A DNA stretch of 13,991 nucleotides from an uncultured Anaerococcus sp. (GCF_937934665.1 NZ_CALGYW010000134.1:1-13991); one strand, 5' to 3'; positions 6,323-13,972 are shown, counted from the stretch's first letter. The notes: generated by a model from the letters alone, not told the origin. A program made the numbers and translations.

Positions 6323-7255
6323 ATGACAGATACAGTAAATAACAAAAAAGTAGCACTTTCTAAAGGTGCTCGTAAAAAAGTTTGGTGGCGTCACCAATTT
6401 CTTCAAGGTTCTTGGAACTATGAAAGAATGCAAAACGGTGGTTGGGCATTTTCTATAATCCCAGCTATCAAAGAATTATATACAGAAAAAGAAGACCAAG
6501 TAGAAGCTTTAAGAAGACACTTAGAGTTTTACAACACCCACCCTTATGTTTCTTCTCCAGTTATGGGTGTAACCCTTGCTATGGAAGAAGAAAGAGCATC
6601 AGGCACACCTATTGACGATGCTGCTATCCAAGGTGTTAAAATTGGTATGATGGGACCTCTAGCAGGTGTAGGTGACCCAGTATTCTGGTTTACCCTTCGT
6701 CCAATTCTTGGGGCTCTTGGTGCATCTTTTGCCCTTTCAGGCTCATTAATTGGTCCACTTTTATTCTTCCTTCTTTGGAATTTAATTAGAATGGTATTTG
6801 AGTGGAAGACTCAAGAGATGGGTTATAAGGCAGGTAATGAGATTACTAAAGACCTTTCAGGTGGTCTTTTAGGTAAGATTACCCTTTTTGCTTCAATTTT
6901 AGGTATGTTTATTATAGGTGCCCTAGTTCAAAGATGGGTATCAATTAACTTTGCAGTAGATGTTTCAAAAGTTACCCAACAACCAGGATCCTACATTGAC
7001 TGGGCAGCTCTTCCACAAGGAGCAGAGGGTATCCAACAAGCTCTTAAACAATTTGCAGATATTGGTCCTACAGCCCTAGACACAGTTAAGGTAACAACTC
7101 TTCAAGAAAACTTAGACTCACTAATACCAGGACTTGTTCCATTACTATTAACTCTTGGTATTTGTAAGCTTCTAAAGAAGAATGTATCGCCAATTGCTAT
7201 TATCCTAGCTCTTTTCGTAATAGGTATAGCTGCGAGATTCTTTGGAATCATGTAG
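6323..7255 (+). CDS. manZ: Mannose-family PTS, EIID membrane component
   Basis: Partner of EIIC in the mannose-type permease, 310 residues. The N-terminal part is cytoplasmic and conserved in the family (WWRHQFLQGSWNYERMQNGG, about 18-37, then FYNTHPYVSSPVMGVTLAMEEE). The middle shows GVKIGMMGPLAGVGDPVFW, also typical of EIID, and the C-terminal half has hydrophobic spans ending in a short RFFGIM tail. AAGGAG sits 7 bases before the ATG, in a 9-base gap after EIIC. Its TAG stop is directly followed by the ATG of manO with no intervening base. In many Firmicutes EIIC-EIID also serves as receptor for class IIa bacteriocins; that is family knowledge, not shown here. Confidence 0.93.
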   Translation: MTDTVNNKKVALSKGARKKVWWRHQFLQGSWNYERMQNGGWAFSIIPAIKELYTEKEDQVEALRRHLEFYNTHPYVSSPVMGVTLAMEEERASGTPIDDAAIQGVKIGMMGPLAGVGDPVFWFTLRPILGALGASFALSGSLIGPLLFFLLWNLIRMVFEWKTQEMGYKAGNEITKDLSGGLLGKITLFASILGMFIIGALVQRWVSINFAVDVSKVTQQPGSYIDWAALPQGAEGIQQALKQFADIGPTALDTVKVTTLQENLDSLIPGLVPLLLTLGICKLLKKNVSPIAIILALFVIGIAARFFGIM

Positions 7256-7612
7256 ATGGTAGAAAGTCAAAATACAAAGGTAGACTTTAAAACTAAGGCA
7301 AATTTCCTAGGAGGTCTTACCAGTCGTGGTGACCTCCTGGTAGGAAATAAGGCCATAGAGTATTATAATGAAAGAAATGTAAGAGATTTTATTCAAATAC
7401 CCTATACAGAGATAAAGCTTGTAACAGCGTCGGTAATCTTTAAGAAAAAAATTACCCGCTTTGCCATTCATACTAAGAAAAATGGTGATTTCGTTTTTAA
7501 TAGTCCTGAAAACAAGGCTATCTTGAGAGCTTTAAATAAGTACCTTCCAGATGATAAATTAAGAAGGTCTTTGACTGTGTGGGATTATGTGAAGAGAAAA
7601 TTCAAGAAATAA
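7256..7612 (+). CDS. manO: ManO family (DUF956) protein
   Basis: Small cytoplasmic protein of 118 residues, typical length for DUF956/ManO, the regulator-like partner usually found last in Firmicute mannose PTS operons. Recognisable blocks are MVESQNTKVDFKTKA, GDLLVGNKAIEYYNERNV, FIQIPYTEI and RFAIHTKKNGDFVF. The biochemical role is poorly known; an accessory or regulatory role in the operon has been proposed. The ATG abuts the EIID stop with no intervening base and has no good ribosome site of its own, so translation is probably coupled to EIID. The gene is followed at once by an intrinsic terminator. Confidence 0.88.
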   Translation: MVESQNTKVDFKTKANFLGGLTSRGDLLVGNKAIEYYNERNVRDFIQIPYTEIKLVTASVIFKKKITRFAIHTKKNGDFVFNSPENKAILRALNKYLPDDKLRRSLTVWDYVKRKFKK

Positions 7613-7637
7613 ACTCCCGGCCTGGGAGTTTTATTTT
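7611..7637 (+). terminator. Intrinsic terminator after manO
   Basis: AAACTCCC (7611-7618) pairs perfectly with GGGAGTTT (7624-7631) around a 5-base loop, followed by a T-rich tract (TTTTATTTT). The stem overlaps the last two bases of the manO stop codon. It closes the PTS operon. Confidence 0.9.
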
Positions 7638-7645
7638 CCTTTTAG

Positions 7646-7659
7646 TGAAAATGTTTTCA
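7646..7659. promoter_or_regulatory. cre-like palindrome (possible CcpA site)
   Basis: TGAAAATGTTTTCA is a 14-base near-perfect palindrome that differs from the strong catabolite-responsive element TGAAAACGTTTTCA only at the central C (C to T). It lies 7 bases upstream of the -35 hexamer of the next operon. Whether CcpA binds with the central base changed is uncertain. Confidence 0.35.
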
Positions 7660-7666
7660 TTAAAGG

Positions 7667-7695
7667 TAGAAATTTTATTCAAAATACTATATAAT
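7667..7695 (+). promoter_or_regulatory. Putative sigma-A promoter of the EF-G-like/branching enzyme operon
   Basis: TAGAAA (7667-7672, four of six matches to TTGACA), a 17-base spacer, then a perfect TATAAT (7690-7695). A leader of roughly 55 bases reaches the AAAAGGAG ribosome site of the EF-G-like gene. The promoter lies after the manO terminator, so it starts an independent transcription unit. Confidence 0.55.
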
Positions 7696-7757
7696 ATTAT
7701 TATAAATATAAAAATGGACATTTTATTAACAATAGATAAGTCCAAAAGGAGATTATT

Positions 7758-9818
7758 ATGAAAAATTATAAGACATCTAAGATCAGGAACTTAGCCTTAG
7801 TAGGGCATTCGGGTGCAGGTAAAACATCTCTTACTGAATCCCTTCTACTAAAGACCGGAGTTATAGATAAAAAAGGTAGGACAGAAAATGGAAATACTGT
7901 TTCTGACTACGAAAAGCAAGAAAAGAAAAGAAATATTTCTCTTCAAACATCAATAATTCCAATAGAGTACAACGATTTTAAAATAAATTTCATAGATTCT
8001 CCAGGATTTTTTGACTTTGAAGGCGAAGTGCTCCAAGCTCTAAGAGCGGCAGAAAGTGCACTTTTTGTAATAGATGGTGAAAAGGGGATCGAAGTTGGTA
8101 CAGAAAAATACTGGAAATATACCCAAAAGATTGACCTTCCATCTGTTATCTTCATTAATAAACTAGATAAGGAAAACGCTAATTTCAATAAAGTTGTTTC
8201 TGACCTCCATATCAAATTTGGCAAAAAAGTTACTCCGCTAACCCTTATGCTTGGCGAAGGTGATGACTTTGAAGGTATCATCGACGTTATGGATAAGAAA
8301 GCTTACTCTTACGAAAATGACGAAAAGAAAGAATTAGAAATTCCAGAAATCAGAATGGCAGAGGTAGAAGAAGTATATAACAAGGTTATAGAAGTTGTTG
8401 CCGAATCTGATGATGAACTTATGGAAAAATTCTTTGAAGGTGAAGAATTCACAGACGAAGAAATAAAAGAAGGTTTATCTAAGGCCATCCTTGAAGGTAA
8501 GGTAGTTCCACTAATAGCAGGTTCTACAGAAAAAATGATTGGTCTAACATCACTTCTAGACGTTATTTGTAAATATATGCCATCAATTGATGATGAAGCT
8601 GCAAATATTGGATTTAGGGTAGCTGATGGTTACGAGGCTTTTGAAACAAAGGAAGAGGCACCATTTTCTGCTGTAGTTTTCAAAACTCTTGCAGATCCAT
8701 TTTTAGGTAAGATTTCTATCTTTAAAGTAATAAGTGGGGCAATTTCTAAAGATGATAAGCTTTACAATGCAACAAAAGATACTGATGAAAAAATCTCTTC
8801 ACTCTTCTACCTAAGGGGTAATGAGCAAATCAAGACTGATAAGGTTGTAGCAGGTGATATAGGAGCTTTCGCTAAGCTTGAAAAAACTCAAACAGGCGAT
8901 ACTCTTTGCTCTAAAGAAAATGAAATCGAATACAAAAAGATTAAATATCCAAAGCCAGTTTTATTCTATGCTATAAAGGCAGTAAGCCGTGCAGATGAGG
9001 ATAAGATTTCAGAAGCTTTACAAAAACTAAACGAAGAAGACCCAACCTTTGCTAACGAAATGAATAGAGAAACTAGCCAACAAGTCCTATCAGGTCTAGG
9101 CAATGTTCAGCTTGAAGTGTTGATGGATAAGTTAAAAGACAATTACTCTGTAAATACAGAAGTAATAGAATATAAGATTCCTTATAGGGAAACAATCAAG
9201 GGCAAATCAGATGTCCAAGGAAAGCATAAAAAACAATCTGGTGGTGCAGGCCAATATGGTGACGTATTTATCAGATTTGAACCAAGCGAAGAAGACTTTG
9301 TCTTTGACGAAGAAGTATTCGGCGGAGCTGTTCCAAAGAACTACTTCCCAGCAGTAGAAAAAGGTCTTGAAGAATCCCTAGCAGAAGGTCCACTTGCAGG
9401 CTACAAGGTTACAGGTATAAAGGCAACCCTATACGATGGTTCTTACCACCCAGTTGACTCAAACGAACAAGCCTTTAAAACTGCAGCAAGACTTGCCTTC
9501 AAGAAGGGTATAGAAGAAGCAGATCCTATCTTGCTAGAACCTGTTATGAGTCTAGAGATCAACGTTCCAGACGAGAACATGGGTGATGTTATGGGCGATA
9601 TGAATAAGAGACGTGGTAGAATCTTAGGTATGGAACCTCAAGCGGACGGTAGCCAAGTTATAAAGGCAGAAGCTCCACTTTCAGAAGTTTTAACCTATGC
9701 CATAGACCTTAGAAGTCAAACATCAGCTAGGGGATCTTTCTCTATGGACTTTGTAAGATATGAAGAAGTTCCAAAAGAAATAACCCAAAAAGTTATTGAA
9801 AATAAGAAAGAAGATTAA
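7758..9818 (+). CDS. EF-G-like translational GTPase paralogue (non-canonical)
   Basis: EF-G superfamily protein of 686 residues with the full five-domain layout. G1 is GHSGAGKT (16-23) rather than the AHIDAGKTT of true EF-G. The switch I block reads KRNISL (58-62 region) where EF-G has RGITI. G3 is DSPGFFDF (80-87), so the catalytic His of DTPGH is replaced by Phe84. G4 NKLD is intact (134-137), and G5 is in AGSTEK. Domain IV keeps SGGAGQYGDV and domain V keeps the GDVMGDMNKRRG block. It therefore belongs to the EF-G-like (FusA2-type) subfamily and is unlikely to be the main translocase. Members are thought to act on ribosomes in a specialised way, but no firm function is established. GTP hydrolysis may be slow. 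AAGGAG precedes the ATG. It heads an operon with glgB 19 bases downstream. Confidence 0.88.
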   Translation: MKNYKTSKIRNLALVGHSGAGKTSLTESLLLKTGVIDKKGRTENGNTVSDYEKQEKKRNISLQTSIIPIEYNDFKINFIDSPGFFDFEGEVLQALRAAESALFVIDGEKGIEVGTEKYWKYTQKIDLPSVIFINKLDKENANFNKVVSDLHIKFGKKVTPLTLMLGEGDDFEGIIDVMDKKAYSYENDEKKELEIPEIRMAEVEEVYNKVIEVVAESDDELMEKFFEGEEFTDEEIKEGLSKAILEGKVVPLIAGSTEKMIGLTSLLDVICKYMPSIDDEAANIGFRVADGYEAFETKEEAPFSAVVFKTLADPFLGKISIFKVISGAISKDDKLYNATKDTDEKISSLFYLRGNEQIKTDKVVAGDIGAFAKLEKTQTGDTLCSKENEIEYKKIKYPKPVLFYAIKAVSRADEDKISEALQKLNEEDPTFANEMNRETSQQVLSGLGNVQLEVLMDKLKDNYSVNTEVIEYKIPYRETIKGKSDVQGKHKKQSGGAGQYGDVFIRFEPSEEDFVFDEEVFGGAVPKNYFPAVEKGLEESLAEGPLAGYKVTGIKATLYDGSYHPVDSNEQAFKTAARLAFKKGIEEADPILLEPVMSLEINVPDENMGDVMGDMNKRRGRILGMEPQADGSQVIKAEAPLSEVLTYAIDLRSQTSARGSFSMDFVRYEEVPKEITQKVIENKKED

Positions 9819-9837
9819 TAAACGCTAGGAGGCAGCA

Positions 9838-11829
9838 ATGGCAAGATGGGAAATATTAGATATAGATCCTTACTTAAGTGACTATGAAAACGACATAAAT
9901 CTTAGAATGGATAGGCTAGAAGAGCAAAAAAAGAATTTTTTAGCTGGTGGCAAATCACTTAAAGAATTTGCCAATGCTCACAATTATTATGGCTTCCATA
10001 AGGTTGATGGTGGTTGGATCTATAGGGAATGGGCTCCAAATGCTGACGGGCTATTCCTTTTGGGAGAATTCAATAATTGGGATAAGCACTCCCATCCTTT
10101 AAAGAAGATAAACAGCGAAGACTGGGAAATTTTTATAAAGGGGATAAGGACTATCCCTCACAAGTCTCGTCTAAAGGTCTTGGTTGATGCAAATGGACAG
10201 ATAAAAGAAAGAATTCCTCTTTATGCTCGTAGGGTAGAAAGAAATGAAAACTTAGACTTTGCAGCCGTTTTAGAAAATCCACGTAAGGACTTTGAGTGGA
10301 CTGACCAAGACTTTAAAATAAAACACGACGACCTTTTAATCTACGAAGCCCATATAGGTATGTCAGGCGAAGAAGGCAAGGTTTCTACCTACAAGGAGTT
10401 TGAAAAACATATCCTTCCAAGGATAAAAGAGGGCGGCTATAACACAGTCCAACTTATGGCTATAGCTGAGCACCCATACTATGGATCATTTGGTTACCAA
10501 GTGGCAAACTTTTTTGCCCCATCTTCCTGGTATGGAGAGAGTAAAGACCTCAAAAGCCTTATAAATACAGCCCATGAGATGGGCCTTAATGTGATAATGG
10601 ACCTAGTTCATTCTCACTCAGTAAAAAACACAGCCGAAGGTATAAACGAATTTGACGGCACAGACTACCAATTTTTCCATACAGGAGGTGAGGGTAACCA
10701 CCCAGACTGGGATAGTAAGTTATTTGACTACCACAAGGGCGGAGTTTGCCACTTCCTCTTATCAAATGTGAAATACTGGTTAGAAGAATTCCACTTTGAC
10801 GGCTTTAGGTTTGATGGGGTCACATCCATGATTTATAAAAACCATGGCCGTGGTGAGGCCTTCGACTCTTACGCAAAATACTTTTCTATGAATACAGACA
10901 TAGATGCTCTAAATTATTTGCAAATGGCAAACGAATTAGCTAGGGAAATCAAACCAGATGTTATCACCATAGCAGAAGATATGTCAGGCATGCCTGGCAT
11001 GTGCCTGCCTGTAAGCCAAGGTGGAATCGGCTTTGATTATAGGCTTGCTATGGGTATGCCAGATTTTTGGGAAAAAACCCTAAAGAAAAATGACCATGAC
11101 TGGGACCTATCAAATATGTGGTATGAGTTAACAACCCATAGGCCAAGTGAAAAGAGAATTGGCTATGTAGAAAGCCACGACCAGGCCCTAGTTGGTTCAA
11201 AAACTACAATCTTCCAGCTGGCTGACGCTGAAATGTATGATTCTATGGCCATAGATATCCACAACTTTGAGATAGACCGTGCCATAGCCCTTCATAAGAT
11301 GATAAGATGGATAACTATCTCTGAAGGATCAGACGGTTACCTAAACTTTATGGGCAATGAATTTGGGCATCCAGAATGGATTGACTTTCCAAGAGAGGGA
11401 AATGGCTACTCCTTCCGCTATGCCCGCCGTCAGTGGTCATTAAGGGATGCTGATTATCTAAAATACAAGTTTTTAGCAGACTTTGATAGGGCTATGCTAG
11501 AATTTGCCAAGGAAAATGACCAGCTAGGAAATGATACTTACAGGCTCTGGCTAGATAATGATAGGAAAATTATAGCCTTTAGAAACAAGGATATAGTCTA
11601 CCTATTCAATTTCCACCCAACTAATTCCTATAAATCCTTCCACCTACCTATCCACGATATAGGAGAATTTAAGGTGGTAATGGACACTGATGATGAAATA
11701 TTTGGCGGCTTTGGCAGGATTAGCCACGGAGTAGTTTACGATACAGAAAGATTACCTGGCACAGACTACGATGGGATCAAAATTTATATCCCATCAAGAA
11801 CTGCCCTTGCTCTTAAAAAGGTAAAATAA
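9838..11829 (+). CDS. glgB: 1,4-alpha-glucan branching enzyme, eukaryotic-type (GH13_8-like)
   Basis: Transfers alpha-1,4 glucan segments to alpha-1,6 branch points in glycogen; cytoplasmic; 663 residues. An N-terminal helical segment is followed by a CBM48-like domain (about 50-140, with GGWIYREWAPNAD and GEFNNWD). The GH13 (beta/alpha)8 barrel runs from about 165 (LLIYEAHIGMS) to about 560. Catalytic residues are visible: nucleophile Asp326 (GFRFDGVTSM), acid/base Glu380 (ITIAEDMSGM) and transition-state Asp448 (ESHDQALVG). A C-terminal beta domain follows. Runs such as EHPYYGSFGYQV, GYLNFMGNEFGHPEW and ARRQWSL are those of animal/fungal/plant branching enzymes rather than E. coli-type GlgB (GH13_9). 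No other glycogen gene is in the window. AGGAGG lies 5 bases upstream of the start, and the stop overlaps the next start (TAATG). Confidence 0.93.
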   Translation: MARWEILDIDPYLSDYENDINLRMDRLEEQKKNFLAGGKSLKEFANAHNYYGFHKVDGGWIYREWAPNADGLFLLGEFNNWDKHSHPLKKINSEDWEIFIKGIRTIPHKSRLKVLVDANGQIKERIPLYARRVERNENLDFAAVLENPRKDFEWTDQDFKIKHDDLLIYEAHIGMSGEEGKVSTYKEFEKHILPRIKEGGYNTVQLMAIAEHPYYGSFGYQVANFFAPSSWYGESKDLKSLINTAHEMGLNVIMDLVHSHSVKNTAEGINEFDGTDYQFFHTGGEGNHPDWDSKLFDYHKGGVCHFLLSNVKYWLEEFHFDGFRFDGVTSMIYKNHGRGEAFDSYAKYFSMNTDIDALNYLQMANELAREIKPDVITIAEDMSGMPGMCLPVSQGGIGFDYRLAMGMPDFWEKTLKKNDHDWDLSNMWYELTTHRPSEKRIGYVESHDQALVGSKTTIFQLADAEMYDSMAIDIHNFEIDRAIALHKMIRWITISEGSDGYLNFMGNEFGHPEWIDFPREGNGYSFRYARRQWSLRDADYLKYKFLADFDRAMLEFAKENDQLGNDTYRLWLDNDRKIIAFRNKDIVYLFNFHPTNSYKSFHLPIHDIGEFKVVMDTDDEIFGGFGRISHGVVYDTERLPGTDYDGIKIYIPSRTALALKKVK

Positions 11830-12335
11830 TGAAATTAATATGTTTGGGGGATTCCTTCACTGAAGGTTTTCTCGTAGAAGATAAGTCATATACCCGCTTT
11901 CTGAGTAAGGCGGGTTTTGATGTTATAAACCTTGGTCGAAATGGATCTACTACAGAAGAAATGCTAGCAAGGTATAAAGGGTATCTAGTAAATACAGAAG
12001 AAGCTGACCTATTAGTAGTATTTGGTGGAACCAATGATTTTATGGTTGGTCTTTCTGTTGATTTGGTATTTAAAAACCTAAAAAGTATAGTAGAGACTGC
12101 AAGAGCAAGGAAGGTTCTCATGATAGGGCCACCCTATGTGGAGGAAGAGGAATATTATCCGGTCTATGACGAGATAAATAGAAAACTCTCAAGTCTTAAG
12201 GAAAAATTAAAGACTTTGCCAGTAGAGTATTTGGATGCAGATACAATAGCTGGGCATTATCTAGACGGAGTCCACCTCGCAAGTGATTTCCACCAGGGCC
12301 TTGCCGAAAAAATCATAGAAAAGATTGGAGAATAA
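11829..12335 (+). CDS. SGNH/GDSL-type hydrolase
   Basis: Small single-domain esterase/lipase-like hydrolase, 168 residues, no signal peptide, so probably cytoplasmic. All SGNH blocks are visible: block I LGDSFTEG with nucleophile Ser9, block II GRNGSTTEEM with the oxyanion Gly, block III GGTNDF with the Asn, and block V DGVHL with the Asp-His of the triad near the C terminus. The ATG overlaps the glgB stop by one base (TAATG), so translation is coupled. The substrate is unknown; the family includes acyl-, carbohydrate- and lysophospholipid esterases. A link to glycogen (for example acyl removal) is only a guess from position. Confidence 0.87.
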   Translation: MKLICLGDSFTEGFLVEDKSYTRFLSKAGFDVINLGRNGSTTEEMLARYKGYLVNTEEADLLVVFGGTNDFMVGLSVDLVFKNLKSIVETARARKVLMIGPPYVEEEEYYPVYDEINRKLSSLKEKLKTLPVEYLDADTIAGHYLDGVHLASDFHQGLAEKIIEKIGE

Positions 12336-12336
12336 A

Positions 12337-13227
12337 TTGGAAAGTATAGAAAGCCAAGTTTTTGATAATCAGCTTGTTGACAACCTTGAGCAAAATCAAG
12401 TGGTAAATGACTTGATGAAAAATGCGCTTATAGCGAAGCTTATAACTATAGGCCTTGCTATAATAGCAGGTTATATCCTAATAAGGATAGCAGGTAAGGG
12501 ATTAGATAAGTTTTTAAACAAAAATAAAAATCCTAAGCTAGCCAACGCTGCCAAGGTCAAAACTATCAGCAAATTGTTATATTCTATAATCAAATTTGCT
12601 ATAATCTTTATAGTAGTAAATATCATCTTAGATTCAGTAGGTATCAATACATCATCCCTAATAGCAACAGCAGGGATAGGTGGTATAGCTATAGCCTTTG
12701 GATCTCAAACTGTTATTCAAGACTTTATCATGGGAATATTTATAGTGATAGACGACAGGATAAGGGTTGGGGACTGGGTAGTAGCTGCAGGTTGTGAGGG
12801 AGAAGTTGAACAGTTAAACCTTAGAACTACCCTTATTAGAGATTTTAACGGGTCACTACACATTATCCCAAACTCTAAAATTGCAAACGTACAAAACTTC
12901 AATAGAGGAAACAACCTAGCCCAAGTCACCTTCTCCCTTCCCTACGAAGTAAGCTTAAAAGAAGCCAAGGAAATTATTGACACAGTAGCTATGAGGCTAA
13001 AAGATGATAAAGACTTTAAGGGTAGGGTAGTAGAAGAGTTTGAATTTTTTGAAATAGCATCCTTTGAACCTATAATCTATACCGTAAAGATGGTTGCAAA
13101 AACCAAGGAAGGCTATCAATGGATGTACCAAAGAGCTGCCCGAGCCCTTCTTAAGGAAGAAATGGAAAAGAGAAATATCAGGGCAAATAAGGTAGGTTTA
13201 GAAAATGAAGAAATACAGACTAAATGA
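12337..13227 (+). CDS. MscS-family mechanosensitive ion channel
   Basis: Small-conductance channel that releases solutes on hypo-osmotic shock; 296 residues, similar to E. coli MscS in length. TM1 spans about 31-52, TM2 about 80-99, and TM3, the pore helix, about 106-139 (TSSLIATAGIGGIAIAFGSQ with the Gly/Ala pattern). The cytoplasmic beta domain follows, with IRVGDWV, the LIRDFNGSLHIIPN block and the RGNN loop. There is no ATG near the beginning. I chose TTG at 12337 because GGAG (12327-12330, within the end of the hydrolase gene) is 6 bases upstream. A TTG at 12325 would add four residues but has no ribosome site. Coupled to the hydrolase gene upstream and overlapping the DUF951 gene downstream by 23 bases. 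Residue numbers use the 12337 start. Confidence 0.9.
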   Translation: MESIESQVFDNQLVDNLEQNQVVNDLMKNALIAKLITIGLAIIAGYILIRIAGKGLDKFLNKNKNPKLANAAKVKTISKLLYSIIKFAIIFIVVNIILDSVGINTSSLIATAGIGGIAIAFGSQTVIQDFIMGIFIVIDDRIRVGDWVVAAGCEGEVEQLNLRTTLIRDFNGSLHIIPNSKIANVQNFNRGNNLAQVTFSLPYEVSLKEAKEIIDTVAMRLKDDKDFKGRVVEEFEFFEIASFEPIIYTVKMVAKTKEGYQWMYQRAARALLKEEMEKRNIRANKVGLENEEIQTK

Positions 13228-13429
13228 TATAATCACTCTCAAAAAGGGCCACCCTTGTGGAGAAAACCTCTGGCAAATAGAAAGGCTTGGTGCAGACATC
13301 AAGCTAAGATGCCTGGGTTGTGATAAGATTATTTGGATGAAAAGACTTGATTTTGACAAAAAAATTAGAAAAATAAAAGATAAAGATGGTAAGATGGTTT
13401 CTATAGTAAACTACCAACCAGAAGATTAA
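13205..13429 (+). CDS. DUF951 family small protein
   Basis: Protein of 74 residues of the DUF951 (YyzM-like) family, recognised from IITLKKGHPCGENLWQIERLGADIKLRC and LGCDKIIW. It holds three cysteines (in HPCGEN and RCLGC) that could bind a metal, and a basic C-terminal stretch (KKIRKIKDKDGK), which suggests a small SH3-like or zinc-binding nucleic-acid-associated fold. Function is unknown. It overlaps the end of the MscS gene by 23 bases in another frame, with AGGTAGG about 8 bases before its ATG. MscS plus DUF951 adjacency is, from memory, common in Firmicutes, often followed by the GTPase ychF, which is not in this window. It is the last gene of the run before a long palindrome. Confidence 0.85.
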   Translation: MKKYRLNDIITLKKGHPCGENLWQIERLGADIKLRCLGCDKIIWMKRLDFDKKIRKIKDKDGKMVSIVNYQPED

Positions 13430-13632
13430 AAAAGGGATTGTTGCAAATTGTGAATAACTATCGTCCCATCATCATAGGGTTCTCTCTCAAAGTTTGCCTC
13501 TTGAGGCCGGCGGGCCACTTTTAGCTCACCGGCTCGAGGAGGTGAAACTTCACGAGAAAAAAGCCCGTCGGCTCATTGAGACCCTATGATGATATCGGGA
13601 CGATTTATTCATTCTGCAACAGTCCCTTTTTT
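13428..13632. repeat. About 205-bp imperfect palindrome (MITE-like, structured RNA or strong terminator)
   Basis: Nested inverted repeats run almost the whole length. Outer arm AAAAAAGGGATTGTTGCA (13428-13445) pairs with TGCAACAGTCCCTTTTTT (13615-13632), 18 pairs with one G-T. Then GAATAA/TTATTC (13452-13457, 13605-13610), ATCGTCCC/GGGACGAT (13460-13467, 13597-13604), CATCATAGGGT/ACCCTATGATG (13470-13480, 13581-13591), and a GC-rich inner helix GAGgCCGGCGGGC/GCCCGTCGGCTC (13503-13515, 13563-13574). The apex has CTCG/CGAG with GTGA/TCAC inside. The 3' U6 run would make the outer stem an intrinsic terminator for the DUF951 operon, and the A6/T6 symmetry makes it bidirectional. The terminal GGGAYTGTTGCA resembles IS inverted repeats (IS6-type ends contain TGTTGCAAA). 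No flanking target duplication is evident. No ORF of its own. Confidence 0.65.
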
Positions 13633-13659
13633 ATAAATTTAATCTTTAAATTATATAAG

Positions 13660-13833
13660 TTAGGAAATACTAGCCTGATAGATTGTCTCTATAGAATCAC
13701 TAAGCTTGTTTGTAAATTCTTCATCGCTATCATTTACATTAAGATCTTGAGCAAGGGCTCCTGAGAAAGAAGGGATAATATAAATATTCAAAACCTCTTC
13801 AATCTTCGCTTTATCCAGTAATGATAAATTCAT
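13660..13833 (-). other. Doubtful 57-codon frame or gene remnant
   Basis: A minus-strand frame from ATG (13833-13831) to TAA encodes 57 residues beginning MNLSLLDKAKIEEVLNIYI, with IIPSFSGALAQDL in the middle and an acidic stretch (NVNDSDEEFTNKLSDSIETIY). Codon choice looks gene-like and the amino-acid pattern is balanced, but there is no ribosome binding site and an in-frame stop lies two codons upstream of the ATG. I recognise no family. It may be the remnant of a larger gene, or chance. Confidence 0.2.
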
Positions 13834-13943
13834 AAGTTAAAAAATGAAAAATTAAGTCTAATAAGTAAACATATACATATATAGAAGGAAGTTTAAAAAT
13901 AAAAGTCAGAGAAATAAAATTTCAAAAAAATTAAAGAAATTAT

Positions 13944-13972
13944 TTGACAAAGATAAAAAAGGGTGTTATAGT
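13944..13972 (+). promoter_or_regulatory. Near-consensus sigma-A promoter at right edge
   Basis: Perfect TTGACA (13944-13949), 17-base spacer, TATAGT (13967-13972) preceded by TGT (extended -10), with an A/T-rich tract just upstream (ATTTCAAAAAAATTAAAG) like an UP element. Transcription would start near 13979, about 13 bases before the window ends, so the transcript is not visible. The strength suggests an rRNA, tRNA or other heavily expressed unit. The stretch 13834-13943 otherwise holds nothing I can identify. Confidence 0.7.

Noticed and set aside
7579..7761. 60-codon plus-strand frame across the manO end
   Set aside because: It overlaps the end of manO, runs through the terminator and next promoter, and has no family-like pattern.
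13428..13632. 6S RNA or SRP RNA as the identity of the palindrome
   Set aside because: Length is near 6S size, but it lacks the large central open bubble, and there is no SRP GGAA-loop core (GGTCAGG...GGAAGGAAGCAGCC type).
13576..13764. 62-codon plus-strand frame starting in the palindrome
   Set aside because: It begins inside the inverted repeat, has no ribosome site and no coding pattern.
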